Shown: positions 27,406 to 37,139 of the stretch, in pieces
Layout of the letters: each line of letters opens with the position of its first letter
How positions within the stretch are numbered: position 1 is the first letter of the stretch
NCBI GenBank assembly: GCA_016707705.1
Contig: JADJHD010000007.1
Location: forward strand, 62,001 to 126,000
Length of the DNA: 64,000 bases
Direction of reading: 5' to 3'
Origin: Bacteroidales bacterium
Lineage (GTDB): Bacteria > Bacteroidota > Bacteroidia > Bacteroidales > UBA4417
The notes under the pieces: generated by a model
What the model saw: only the letters and a program-made list of their open reading frames with translations
The model's database searches: none
Told to the model about the DNA's origin: nothing
Position numbers and translations under genes: made by a program

Positions 27406-28266
27406 ATGCCTATCAAAAATAAGGAATGGGATCTGATCATTGAACCCAAAGCGACCTTTTTCAGCCTGAATCTGAAAGAGGTATGGGTTTACAAGGATTT
27501 GCTTGAGATGTACATCAAGAGGGAAATAGTGACCTTCTACAAGCAAACTATTCTTGGTCCGCTTTGGTTTTTCATACAACCATTTCTCACCACTTTTGTA
27601 TATATGTTTGTTTTTGGTGGGATCGCAGGAATACCCACAGATGGAATCCCTCAGCCTCTCTTTTATCTGGCCGGGATTTGTCTATGGAATTACTTCTCAG
27701 AATCCCTTACCAAGACTTCAGATACCTTCTTTACCAATCAGGCAGTATTTGGAAAAGTATATTTCCCCCGACTGATAGTTCCTCTGTCGGTTACAATTTC
27801 AGGATTGCTCAAGATGACAATACAGCTGATATTGTTTGCGGGAGTTTATGTTTATTACTTCATGAAAGGCACCGAGGTATCAATGAATGCCTATGCGCTG
27901 CTTCTGCCGGTGCTGGTATTCATTCTTGCCGGATTAGGTCTGGGCTTTGGAGTAATCATTTCTTCAATGACCACTAAATACCGCGACCTCAAGTATCTGG
28001 TAACATTTGCCATACAACTGTGGATGTATTTTACGCCAGTAATTTACCCTCTTTCTGTAATGGAGGGCAATTTCAAGAAGTTCACATGGTTCATACAAAT
28101 GAATCCTCTTACAGCAGTGCTGGAAACCTTCAAATATGGTTTTCTGGGGCACGGATCATTCTCCTGGGCAGCACTCTCCTACAGTTTCATCTTTACCATA
28201 GTCATCCTGATCTTTGGAATGTGGGTATTCAACAAGGTTGAGAGATCCTTTATGGATGTAGTTTAA
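27406..28266 (+). CDS. wzm: ABC-2 type polysaccharide exporter permease (Wzm-like)
   Basis: Integral inner-membrane permease of 286 aa from the ABC-2/TagG-Wzm family, with about six hydrophobic segments. Before the first membrane segment it has the typical region YIKREIVTFYKQTILGPLWF. A late conserved segment is MYFTPVIYPLS. It should flip undecaprenyl-linked glycan to the periplasm using the ATPase encoded next. The gene begins 87 nt after the kinase. The 174-nt gap to the ATPase gene contains only a weak hairpin (GGCCG at 28273-28277 with CGGCC at 28290-28294) without a proper T tract, so co-transcription remains likely. Confidence 0.9.
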   Translation: MPIKNKEWDLIIEPKATFFSLNLKEVWVYKDLLEMYIKREIVTFYKQTILGPLWFFIQPFLTTFVYMFVFGGIAGIPTDGIPQPLFYLAGICLWNYFSESLTKTSDTFFTNQAVFGKVYFPRLIVPLSVTISGLLKMTIQLILFAGVYVYYFMKGTEVSMNAYALLLPVLVFILAGLGLGFGVIISSMTTKYRDLKYLVTFAIQLWMYFTPVIYPLSVMEGNFKKFTWFIQMNPLTAVLETFKYGFLGHGSFSWAALSYSFIFTIVILIFGMWVFNKVERSFMDVV

Positions 28267-28440
28267 AAGAAAGGCCGGATAATCAGATTCGGCCCTGTTT
28301 ATAAATAGACAATACCTAAATCACTCATAAACAACAAACTGCAGTATCCGGTATTCACAGCTAATTACCAATGCTGCATCCCCCTTCTCAATCTTTCAAA
28401 ATACTGTTTGAGAAACATATAAGCACTTGAAAAAGAAAGC

Positions 28441-29697
28441 ATGACCAAACCGACTGCGATAAAATTTGAAAATATTTCGAAGCAATACCGTTTAGGGACC
28501 ATTGGCACAGGAACTCTGAGTCACGACCTGAACCGCTGGTGGCAAGTAAATATTCGTGGCAAGGAGGATCCTTACCTCAAGATTGAGCAGGTAAATGACC
28601 GGGAACAGAAAGCTACCAGCGATTATGTATGGGCTCTGAAGAATATTGATTTTAGTGTAAAACAGGGAGAAGTACTGGGAATTATCGGAAAAAACGGAGC
28701 AGGAAAATCGACATTGCTGAAAATCCTGAGCAGGGTAACGAACCCAACTACAGGACGAATGATGGTGAAAGGCAGAATTGCCTCACTTCTTGAAGTTGGA
28801 ACAGGCTTTCATCCTGAAATGACAGGCAGGGAGAACATCTTCATGAACGGATCTATCATGGGAATGAATAAATCGGAGATAAGCAGGAAACTTGATGAAA
28901 TAGTTGCCTTTGCAGGTGTTGAGAAATACATTGACACGCCTGTGAAGAGATATTCCAGTGGTATGACTGTTCGATTGGGCTTTGCAATTGCAGCCCATAT
29001 GGAACCGGAAATATTGGTTGTTGACGAAGTTCTTGCCGTTGGCGATGCCGAATTCCAGAAGAAAGCCATTGGAAGAATGCAGGATGTAAGCAGCAATCAG
29101 GGCAGGACTGTCCTTTTTGTCAGCCATAATATGAATGCTGTTAAATCACTTTGCTCGGCAGGCATTGTACTTGAAAAAGGAGGCGTGAAATTCAATGGCG
29201 GCATTGATGAGGCTATTGAACTCTATCTGGATGCCAATACACTTACAGAAGATTCGATTCAAAAAAATGTAAAATGGACCAGCCCTGATCTTGAGATAGA
29301 AAACATCTCGATTAATAATAGCCAGTCCAACTTCCTGCATGTTAACAATCGTAATCCTGAGTTTGAGATTGCCATTGAGGGTGCCATTCATAAATCAATG
29401 GTTTTATCAATGGAGATTGACTTCTACGATGTAAACCATAACAAGGTCGCTTTCTTCGGACCCGGAATTACAAAGGAAGAAGCCCCGGTATTCAGTCCCG
29501 GAAAATTCAAGCTTCAGGAAAAGATCAGTCTGCCAAAAAACATGTCCGGCGGAACGTATTTGCTGGATATCAGCATTACCCATCCCAATGTGCGTTATTA
29601 CATGAAAGCCCCGAAGAGCGTGCAGATGGACCTTGAAGGGCCCAGCCTGGTAACAGGCCATAATGATTATGGCACAAGGGGTTACATTATCCTTTAG
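28441..29697 (+). CDS. wzt: ABC exporter ATPase with C-terminal glycan-binding domain (Wzt-like)
   Basis: ATPase partner of the preceding permease, 418 aa. The nucleotide-binding domain (about 5-245) carries Walker A GKNGAGKST (83-91), signature YSSGM (171-175) and Walker B VVDEV (D195, E196). The extended loop at about residues 20-62 is common in Wzt/TagH proteins. Residues about 265-418 form a separate beta-rich domain, like the Wzt carbohydrate-binding domain that in some O-antigens recognises a terminal chain modification. If so, chain termination may involve one of the methyltransferases downstream. It ends with TAG. Confidence 0.92.
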   Translation: MTKPTAIKFENISKQYRLGTIGTGTLSHDLNRWWQVNIRGKEDPYLKIEQVNDREQKATSDYVWALKNIDFSVKQGEVLGIIGKNGAGKSTLLKILSRVTNPTTGRMMVKGRIASLLEVGTGFHPEMTGRENIFMNGSIMGMNKSEISRKLDEIVAFAGVEKYIDTPVKRYSSGMTVRLGFAIAAHMEPEILVVDEVLAVGDAEFQKKAIGRMQDVSSNQGRTVLFVSHNMNAVKSLCSAGIVLEKGGVKFNGGIDEAIELYLDANTLTEDSIQKNVKWTSPDLEIENISINNSQSNFLHVNNRNPEFEIAIEGAIHKSMVLSMEIDFYDVNHNKVAFFGPGITKEEAPVFSPGKFKLQEKISLPKNMSGGTYLLDISITHPNVRYYMKAPKSVQMDLEGPSLVTGHNDYGTRGYIIL

Positions 29698-29763
29698 ACA
29701 GAATGCAATTTTTGAAGTATCCTGCTCTCAGACACTTCATCCCCTGAAAATAAACATCCCTGA

Positions 29764-30624
29764 ATGAAGATTTCAATAGTAACGCCGAATTTCAACGGAG
29801 GACAATTTCTTGAGCAAACCATACTTTCGGTACTAAACCAGAAGTATGCAGACCTCGAGTATATTGTAATTGATGGGGGAAGTACGGATAATAGTCTGGA
29901 GATCATAAAAAAGTATGAAAAGAATCTCGCCTACTGGGTTAGCGAACCTGATAAGGGAATGTATGAAGCAATACAGAAAGGCTTCGACAAGAGCAGTGGC
30001 GAGGTGATGGCTTGGTTAAACTCGGATGATATGTATCACCCGAATGCCTTGCAGAGTGTTGCAGAGATTTTTGAAACGATAGGTGAAGTAAATTGGCTGG
30101 TTGGTGCAAGCACCTATTTTGATGAAAAAAGCCGAACCGTTTCATGTGTGCAAACCAGAGGATTTACCCGATTGGATTTTTTGAACTCTGACTTCAAATG
30201 GATACAGCAGGAGTCAGTATTCTGGAGAAGGCCACTGTGGGAAAAATCAGGATCCAAGCTGAATACAAACTTGAAATATGCCGGAGATTTTGAACTCTGG
30301 CTTCGCTTTTTTCAGCATGAACCCCTGAATGTAACCCATGCTTTATTGGGCGGATTCAGATTAAGGAGCAGCAATCAATTCAGCCTGGAGCATCTTGATG
30401 ATTATCTGGAAGAAGTAAAGGAATGCCTGGGGAAGATTGAAGTCAGTGCTTCAGACAAAGAGATTCTTTCAGGCTACCACAGACTGCAGAGGATTGAGGC
30501 AATGCTGCAATCCTTGCATGTTTTGAATACAGCCCGCTTCTCACATAAATATAGAAACAGACATTTTGGTTCTGCACCTGTGATCAGGTTCGACAGGAAT
30601 CAAATGCGGTTCAGCAGATTCTGA
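29764..30624 (+). CDS. Family 2 glycosyltransferase
   Basis: Soluble GT-A enzyme of 286 aa. The nucleotide-binding start is ISIVTPNFNGG, with DGGSTDNS at 37-44, the DXD-like metal motif NSDD at 86-89 and a later GDFELWLRF acceptor-region motif near 176. It resembles WcaA-type transferases of exopolysaccharide clusters that add a hexose to a lipid-linked oligosaccharide. Donor and acceptor cannot be deduced. It lies 66 nt after the ABC ATPase. Confidence 0.88.
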   Translation: MKISIVTPNFNGGQFLEQTILSVLNQKYADLEYIVIDGGSTDNSLEIIKKYEKNLAYWVSEPDKGMYEAIQKGFDKSSGEVMAWLNSDDMYHPNALQSVAEIFETIGEVNWLVGASTYFDEKSRTVSCVQTRGFTRLDFLNSDFKWIQQESVFWRRPLWEKSGSKLNTNLKYAGDFELWLRFFQHEPLNVTHALLGGFRLRSSNQFSLEHLDDYLEEVKECLGKIEVSASDKEILSGYHRLQRIEAMLQSLHVLNTARFSHKYRNRHFGSAPVIRFDRNQMRFSRF

Positions 30625-30708
30625 GCCCAAGAGATTGTGGATTGCTTTTAAAGTCTCAATCCAAAAAGTATTTAGAATCCAGTTATACATCAATCCTAAA
30701 ACCTGAAC

Positions 30709-31905
30709 ATGCCAACTGCCCTGATCTATTCACCTGGATTTGATGGACACAGGCAGGTTTATGTTTTTGTGTTTACCCATATTCTGAAAGGACTCGGGTA
30801 TAAGATTGTTATTGCCGGGTTTCAGAATGAGAGTTTCGAGAACTCTTTCTATCTCTCAAAAATCCGCAAGGATCAAAGTATATCCTTTATTGACACAAAA
30901 GCTTACCACGGGAATGGTTTATCCATTACGCACGAAGAATTCCTAAATCTTCAGGAAATGGTGGATGCAGATCTGACCATCTTCACAGAAGCCGATAATC
31001 ATATCAGTCTATTAAGCTCACAGACAGGAATAAAAGCGAAAAAATTCAAGGGAAGGATTAGCGGTATTTTTCTGCGTCCATTTTTCTTCTACCAGAAAAG
31101 AAACTGGATTGACCGGCTGAAATATCTCAAGAATTTGCCTTCAAACTGGAGAACGGACGCTGAATTTTTTCATAGCAGACTGCTGAAACATTGCAAGATA
31201 ATGGACTCAGCTCTATACATTGATGAAAAATTCGCCGGCACAAATACCAAAGTTTACACCAGCATTCCTGATGTTTTTCAGCAGTATGCCGAATCACTCT
31301 TAAAGGAAAGCAAGCCCGAAGATCAGGAGTGGGTAGGTAAACTCGATGAGTTCCTTTTGCGCAATCCGAACAGGTTTGTGCTTTTCTATTTTGGGACGGC
31401 ACAAGTGCGCAGGGGTTATGAGCAGCTTATCAGACTGGCTGTTAATCATGATGCCTGTTTTATTCATTGCGGACTGCAGGATGAAAAAGCAACGGGTTCC
31501 AAGGAAATCCATGCACTGAAGCAAAAATTAAAGGATCAGGACAGGCTTTTTGAAACCAATCAGTATCTGTCGGACCCTGCATGTATTGAGAGATTTTTCA
31601 GGAGTGCAACCCATATAGTCCTCCCCTACCAGAATTTCCCCGGTTCCAGTGGAATCATGATGCAATCGCTTGAATATGGAATCCCTGTTCTGGTGCCCGA
31701 TTATGGCATCATTGGATACAGGGTAAAAAAGCACAAAGTAGGATTAACCTACAATCCACAGGACCCCAATGATCTGGAGCTCAGGTTCAAGGAATTTATT
31801 CAGATTGAACCATCTTCATTCAAAAAGAATATTGATGAATTTATGAGCTCCCAATCTGTAGCAAAACTACAATCTACTTTAGTTAAATCGATAACAGGCA
31901 ATTAA
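30709..31905 (+). CDS. GT-B fold glycosyltransferase, GT4-like
   Basis: Protein of 398 aa without transmembrane segments. The N-terminus (ALIYSPGFDGHRQVY) fits a GT-B acceptor domain. The C-terminal half has the donor-domain pattern: GTAQVRRGYEQLI, then VLPYQNFPGSSGIMMQSLEYGIPVLVPDYG. The usual E-x7-E motif is not clear, so family assignment is looser than for its neighbours. It probably adds one sugar during repeat-unit assembly. Confidence 0.7.
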   Translation: MPTALIYSPGFDGHRQVYVFVFTHILKGLGYKIVIAGFQNESFENSFYLSKIRKDQSISFIDTKAYHGNGLSITHEEFLNLQEMVDADLTIFTEADNHISLLSSQTGIKAKKFKGRISGIFLRPFFFYQKRNWIDRLKYLKNLPSNWRTDAEFFHSRLLKHCKIMDSALYIDEKFAGTNTKVYTSIPDVFQQYAESLLKESKPEDQEWVGKLDEFLLRNPNRFVLFYFGTAQVRRGYEQLIRLAVNHDACFIHCGLQDEKATGSKEIHALKQKLKDQDRLFETNQYLSDPACIERFFRSATHIVLPYQNFPGSSGIMMQSLEYGIPVLVPDYGIIGYRVKKHKVGLTYNPQDPNDLELRFKEFIQIEPSSFKKNIDEFMSSQSVAKLQSTLVKSITGN

Positions 31906-31938
31906 GTCTGAAACGCCACTAATAGCTTAACCAGCTGC

Positions 31939-33330
31939 ATGCTGCATTTAATACTTACTTTTTTCCCTTACGGACTGCTGATGTATTTTGCTTACCGGTT
32001 CTATCGGGAGCCAATATACCTGCTGGGTGTGGTATTTCTGATTTTCTTCAGGTATTGCATTCTGTTTGAGAGTGTAAGGGTGTTTTGGGTTTTTGGCAGG
32101 CTTGGACAGGATATACTTCTTTTGATTTGGTATATCTTTTTTTGGGCTATCATTCTGATAAGAATAAATACAGTCAGAGACTACCCATTCATCAAAAATA
32201 ATGAGAGGAAAAGCTACCTGCCCACTGATTATTTCATCGGCGGTCTGATGCTTATTTCCATACTTGATCTGGTATTGGTTACCAGAGAGTTTTACTCCAT
32301 CGAAAATGTATTCACGCAATTCTTTACCCTGTTTTCCTTATTCCTTGGTTATTTCCTGATAAAAACACTTGTCAGGCTGGTGGATGCTGAGACTTTAAAA
32401 GAGTTTCTCTTTGCGATTGTAGCGGTAAACACCTTGGCTTGTGTGTTATTTATTCTTCATCAGGGATTGCAGATTTCAATATTTACAGGAGAAGAATACT
32501 CAGAAGAGTATTTTGAAGGAGTGCTTATCACCCGAACCTTTTGGTTCATTCCGATATTGCTGCTCTTTTCTGTTGCCTATCTGTTTACCTTTTTCGACAA
32601 GCAAAAGAAGGTATTATACATTACCATGCTGGCCATTAACTTCATGGCAATCTTCATTTCCTATAACCGCTCAACGCTTATCAATGCTCTGCTTATTTAC
32701 TTTTTACTTACCTGGTTAAAAGCATATAAGGAGAAGCAAATCAGCACCATCATAAAGAATTTCATGCTGATTGGGGTGATGGGGGTTGTATTTTTCTTTG
32801 CTGTTTCAACCTTCCTGCCCGCAAATACAAAATTCTTCATGAGCCGGTTTGAAGATCTCAAGGATAGTCCGAGGGATGAAGAATCAAATACGCTGGTTTA
32901 TCGCTTTGCCAGAACCAGTGAGGTTTTTGAACAGATGGATGCCAATAAGGCCATGTTTGGTTTTGGTCCTGTAACATCATCACAGATGCCCTGGGTAGAA
33001 ACAATGACTGCAACAACTGCAGATATGGCTTGGGCAGGGGTAGCATTCAGATGGGGATTCATGGGATTGATTCTGGTTGCATTAACATACATAGTTTCAT
33101 TATTCAGTACTTACAAGCTCTTTATGCAATCGGAGGGGCTGACGGCCTCACTTGCCCTGCTATTCTTTCTTGTAATTACTTCGCAGGTAATTGAAGGGTT
33201 TACTTCATACACATTCATGGCCCGTGACAGATATGCCATGGGATTCTGGTACCTCGGCATAGCAGCAGCGCTGGTACAGGGACTCGCTCAAAATAAATCA
33301 GAACTGGAAGAAACTTCGGAAGATGAATAA
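31939..33330 (+). CDS. O-antigen polymerase/ligase-like membrane protein
   Basis: Polytopic inner-membrane protein of 463 aa with roughly ten or more hydrophobic segments. A large periplasmic loop sits about residues 295-360, followed by further membrane segments. This is the layout of the Wzy_C/WaaL family, which joins lipid-linked glycan units or transfers them to lipid A-core. Sequence alone does not separate polymerase from ligase. With an ABC exporter nearby and no Wzx flippase, a ligase role is plausible. The next gene starts within its last 8 nt, indicating coupling. Confidence 0.7.
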   Translation: MLHLILTFFPYGLLMYFAYRFYREPIYLLGVVFLIFFRYCILFESVRVFWVFGRLGQDILLLIWYIFFWAIILIRINTVRDYPFIKNNERKSYLPTDYFIGGLMLISILDLVLVTREFYSIENVFTQFFTLFSLFLGYFLIKTLVRLVDAETLKEFLFAIVAVNTLACVLFILHQGLQISIFTGEEYSEEYFEGVLITRTFWFIPILLLFSVAYLFTFFDKQKKVLYITMLAINFMAIFISYNRSTLINALLIYFLLTWLKAYKEKQISTIIKNFMLIGVMGVVFFFAVSTFLPANTKFFMSRFEDLKDSPRDEESNTLVYRFARTSEVFEQMDANKAMFGFGPVTSSQMPWVETMTATTADMAWAGVAFRWGFMGLILVALTYIVSLFSTYKLFMQSEGLTASLALLFFLVITSQVIEGFTSYTFMARDRYAMGFWYLGIAAALVQGLAQNKSELEETSEDE

Positions 33331-34390
33331 ATCAGAATATCCGAAAATCACCTTCGGTATAATCGTACTAAACGGCGAACCTTTCACCAGGTATTGCCTG
33401 AAATCGCTCTATCCCTTTGCCCATGAGATTATTGTGGTTGAGGGTGGGCACGAAGATGCAAGATCAGTCTGCACCCCTGATGGTCATTCCGTTGATGGCA
33501 CTCTGGAAGCGCTCCGCAACTTCAAGACAAATGAAGATCCGGAAAACAAGGTCACCATTGTGACGAAAGATGGATTCTGGCCTAAAATGGATGAATACGG
33601 CCGTTGCAGAACACCGCAATCACGTGCCTATGCCGAACGTGCGACAGGAGATTACCTCTGGCAGATTGACATTGATGAGTTCTACAGAGCAGAGGACATG
33701 GTAAGAATCCTGGAAATGCTTAGGAACGACCCTGAAATCACAGCAGTGACCTTTCCGACCTATACCTTCTGGGGAGACATCAACTACATCTCTGATTCAT
33801 GGGCTTTAAGAAGAGGAGCCGTTTATTATCACCGCCTTTTCAAATGGGGCAAGGGATACAGATATCAAACCCATGAACCTCCAACTGTAACTGACGAAAA
33901 TGGAACAGACCTCCGCACAAAAAAGTGGATTAGTGGTCCTGAGATGAAACAAAAGGGGCTTTTCATGTATCACTATTCCCTCCTTTTCCCATGGCAGGTT
34001 GAGCAAAAAGTGAAGGTATACAAGGATGAAAAGCCTGAAATCTGCGCCGAACTTGAAGACTGGGCTGAGAATAATTTCTTTAGTCTGAAGAATCGGTTCA
34101 GAGTGCATAACCTATATCAGTTACCTGGTTGGCTTGAGCGTTTCAAGGAAACTCACCCGGAACAGGTGGTCAGGATGATGAAGGAAATCCGGTCGGGAAT
34201 GGTGCCATTCAAGACTCGTCAGACTGATGACATAGAAACCTTGCTGAATTCAAGGATGTATTCCATTGAAATCGTAGGATACAAGATTATGGAACCTTTG
34301 GAAAAGCATTTCTCAAAAGTATTTTTCCAAATGAGAAGGGTAAGCAGGGCTCCACGGAAAATATTCAGGATGCTTTTTAATGGTAAGTAA
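33323..34390 (+). CDS. Family 2 glycosyltransferase
   Basis: Protein of 355 aa with a GT-A start (ITFGIIVLNGEPFTRYCL), a short VVEGGHED segment and the metal motif DIDEF at 116-120. A histidine- and aromatic-rich acceptor region follows (YYHRLFKWGKGYRYQTHEPP). It lacks membrane segments. The start overlaps the previous gene by 8 nt and its end overlaps the next start by 11 nt, so translation is probably coupled. Sugar specificity is unknown. Confidence 0.85.
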   Translation: MNKSEYPKITFGIIVLNGEPFTRYCLKSLYPFAHEIIVVEGGHEDARSVCTPDGHSVDGTLEALRNFKTNEDPENKVTIVTKDGFWPKMDEYGRCRTPQSRAYAERATGDYLWQIDIDEFYRAEDMVRILEMLRNDPEITAVTFPTYTFWGDINYISDSWALRRGAVYYHRLFKWGKGYRYQTHEPPTVTDENGTDLRTKKWISGPEMKQKGLFMYHYSLLFPWQVEQKVKVYKDEKPEICAELEDWAENNFFSLKNRFRVHNLYQLPGWLERFKETHPEQVVRMMKEIRSGMVPFKTRQTDDIETLLNSRMYSIEIVGYKIMEPLEKHFSKVFFQMRRVSRAPRKIFRMLFNGK

Positions 34391-35654
34391 TTCCACATAT
34401 CGCGTATTGTGGTTTACCAATACACCTTCCCTGGCTACAAGGCAATTGAATGCCCGCAGCAATCTGGGAGGCTGGATTGAATCCCTGCAAAAGCAGTTGC
34501 AGAAAGCACCTGAAATCGAATTAGGGATTGTATTTCATAGCCCCGGCTCTGAAGACCTGAAATTTGTGCAGGACGGGACCCATTACTTCGGAATTGGAAA
34601 GCCAAATCAAGATGGTTTTTTGAAGGAAAAAGTAAACAAATGGCTGCACAGGCTTGAGGACCAACACTACCTGAACCATTACCAAAGCATAATAGAAGAA
34701 TTCAAACCTGAGATTGTCCATATATTTGGGACTGAACAGCCCTTTGGACTCATCCACAGGTTTAACCTTAAAGTGCCAGTTATCATACAGATTCAGGGGA
34801 ATATCAACTGTATCGCAGACAAATGGCATGCTGGAATCAGCAAGGCTGAGATATTTCGCCATTCAAAACTCAGGAATATCATCCTTGGCAGAGGCATCTA
34901 TCATGAATACTTTACTTTCCTGAAGAAAGCGGAAAGAGAAAAGGAAATCCTGGAGCATTGCAAATTTGTAATTGGCCGAACCGACTGGGATCGACGAATT
35001 ACAGAAGATATGGCGAAGGAAAGCAAATATTTCCATTGCGAGGAGCTTCTTCGGGATGAGTTCCATTCAGATTCCTGGGAAAAACCAGCGGATGCAACCA
35101 AATCAGTTCTATTTTCAACGCTTTCAGGTGTTACCTACAAAGGACTCGAAACAGTCCTGATGACAGCAAATCTCCTCAAAAATCAGAATTCAATTGAATT
35201 TGAATGGCAGATTGCAGGAGTTAAGGGAGACGAAGAAATAATTGATATCACAGAGAAGAGTTGCAAGCTCCGATTCGATCAGCAAAACATACATTTTCTG
35301 GGATCAGTTAACGCTTCAGGGATGGTTGAAAGGTTAAAGCAAAGCAGCATATACATACATCCTTCACATATAGAAAACAGTCCTAACAGTGTTTGCGAGG
35401 CTATGCTTCTAGGAATGCCGGTGATTGCAACAAATGTTGGAGGTGTACCCAGCCTGATTACTGATATAGAAGAAGGAATACTTGTGCAGGATGGTGATGC
35501 CGATGTAATGGCAGAAGCTATTCTTGAATTGCTTAATAATCCCGGGAAAGCCATTGAAATGGGGGAGAAAGCGAGAACACGTGCAGTCAAAAGACATGAT
35601 CCTGAAGCTGTTCTCACTACATTGCTACAGATTTATCAGACTGTCAAGAGATAA
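34380..35654 (+). CDS. Family 4 glycosyltransferase
   Basis: GT-B enzyme of 424 aa. The C-terminal donor domain shows the retaining GT4 motif E332-x7-E340 (HIENSPNSVCEAM), followed by GMPVIATNVGGVPSLI. The N-terminal half includes IVHIFGTEQPFG and a short IIQIQGN segment typical of the acceptor domain. The ATG at 34380 lies inside the preceding coding region. Confidence 0.88.
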   Translation: MVSNSTYRVLWFTNTPSLATRQLNARSNLGGWIESLQKQLQKAPEIELGIVFHSPGSEDLKFVQDGTHYFGIGKPNQDGFLKEKVNKWLHRLEDQHYLNHYQSIIEEFKPEIVHIFGTEQPFGLIHRFNLKVPVIIQIQGNINCIADKWHAGISKAEIFRHSKLRNIILGRGIYHEYFTFLKKAEREKEILEHCKFVIGRTDWDRRITEDMAKESKYFHCEELLRDEFHSDSWEKPADATKSVLFSTLSGVTYKGLETVLMTANLLKNQNSIEFEWQIAGVKGDEEIIDITEKSCKLRFDQQNIHFLGSVNASGMVERLKQSSIYIHPSHIENSPNSVCEAMLLGMPVIATNVGGVPSLITDIEEGILVQDGDADVMAEAILELLNNPGKAIEMGEKARTRAVKRHDPEAVLTTLLQIYQTVKR

Positions 35655-35723
35655 GATCAGGCAAACAGACATTCCGTAAGAAATACAGAATTACTACCAA
35701 CAGATCATTTACCAGAATATAGA

Positions 35724-37037
35724 ATGAAACGATATCCCAGGATCCTGATAGTTGGTCAGTACTTTGATTTGAAATCAGGGGGCGGGATTACAATGACCAA
35801 CCTTTTTAAGGGTTGGGACAGGAATGCTATTGCAGTTGCAGCTGAAGATATACAGCAGCCGGATTATTCAGTATGCGGTAAATTCTATCGTTTGGGTGCT
35901 GAAGAATGCAGGCTGAGTTTCCCTTTCAATCTCAAATCCAGAAAATCGATACCCGCCTCAGGTGAATTGAATATGAGATCTGGGAATCAGGGATCATCCT
36001 ATCGCATTTCCAGCCAGTCGAAACTGCAACGACTTTATTATTCATTTATAGAAAATACGGGACTGATACATTACAGAAACAAACTGGAGATCAGTGACTC
36101 ATTACTGAAATGGATCAAGGACTTTGCTCCGGAAGTTATCTATACACAGCTATCAAATTACCGATTGATCAACTTTGTTTCTGAATTGCATGATCGACTG
36201 GGCTATCCGGTCGCCATTCATATCATGGACGATTGGCCTGTTTCAATCAGCAATAAGGGAATATTTAAGAACTACTGGCGAAATAAGATTGGCAGCGCGT
36301 TCAGGAAACTGGTTGAGAAGTCCGCTATACTCCTTAGTATCAGCGACTCCATGAGTGAAGAATACAAAAAACGCTATCGCCGGCCATTCACTCCTTTCCA
36401 TAATCCGATTGAGACAACGGAATGGCTAAAACATTCCAGATTGGAATGGTCGATTGGTGACAAGGTAAAGATGCTGTATACCGGAAGAATCGGTACTGCA
36501 AATAATCAGTCCATCTTCTTTATTTCGCAGGCAATCCATGAATTGAATCAGTCCGGTCAATCCATAACCCTCGACATATACACCCCCGATCACGAAGGCA
36601 GACAGGCCGAGGAACTTTCAGAATTAAAGGGAATCTCCATCAAAAAAACGGTAGCTCATTCAGAAATGCCGCAGTTGCTTTCAGGTCATGATATATTAAT
36701 CCTCCCGTTGGATTTTGACAGAAAAGGGATTGAATTCGCCCGTTATTCGATGCCAACCAAAGCATCGGAGTACATGATATCGGGCACGCCAATCCTGGTT
36801 TTTGCAAGTCTGGAAACAGGCCTGGCAAAGTACGCAGAAAAGGATAAATGGGCTTGCCTGGTTTCTGACTTAAATGCAGATAAGCTTAAAGGCGCAATCA
36901 AGGAATTAATCTGCAATGAAGAGATGCGTAAGTCACTGTCCAATAAGGCCAAGGTACTTGCCGTGGAAAATGAAAACGCCGAAACTGTTCGTGAGCGATT
37001 CAGGCAGGTATTTGCCAACTACAGAAAGCCCAATTAA
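35724..37037 (+). CDS. GT-B fold glycosyltransferase, GT4-like
   Basis: Protein of 437 aa. The start RILIVGQYFDLKSGGGITM matches GT4-type acceptor domains. The donor domain includes LYTGRIGTANNQS and ILILPLDFD, then PTKASEYMISGTPILVFA, where the family's second glutamate is in SEY. The classical E-x7-E is not intact. It is separated from its neighbours by about 70 and 100 nt without hairpins. Confidence 0.78.
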   Translation: MKRYPRILIVGQYFDLKSGGGITMTNLFKGWDRNAIAVAAEDIQQPDYSVCGKFYRLGAEECRLSFPFNLKSRKSIPASGELNMRSGNQGSSYRISSQSKLQRLYYSFIENTGLIHYRNKLEISDSLLKWIKDFAPEVIYTQLSNYRLINFVSELHDRLGYPVAIHIMDDWPVSISNKGIFKNYWRNKIGSAFRKLVEKSAILLSISDSMSEEYKKRYRRPFTPFHNPIETTEWLKHSRLEWSIGDKVKMLYTGRIGTANNQSIFFISQAIHELNQSGQSITLDIYTPDHEGRQAEELSELKGISIKKTVAHSEMPQLLSGHDILILPLDFDRKGIEFARYSMPTKASEYMISGTPILVFASLETGLAKYAEKDKWACLVSDLNADKLKGAIKELICNEEMRKSLSNKAKVLAVENENAETVRERFRQVFANYRKPN

Positions 37038-37139
37038 GTTATTGAACTACTTTAGTTTCATAAAAAAAATCTAAAAGCAGAATTTCTAATCAGAAGTAAG
37101 CCAATTTCGATATCAGTTTTAAGAATTCGTTAAAAAGTT

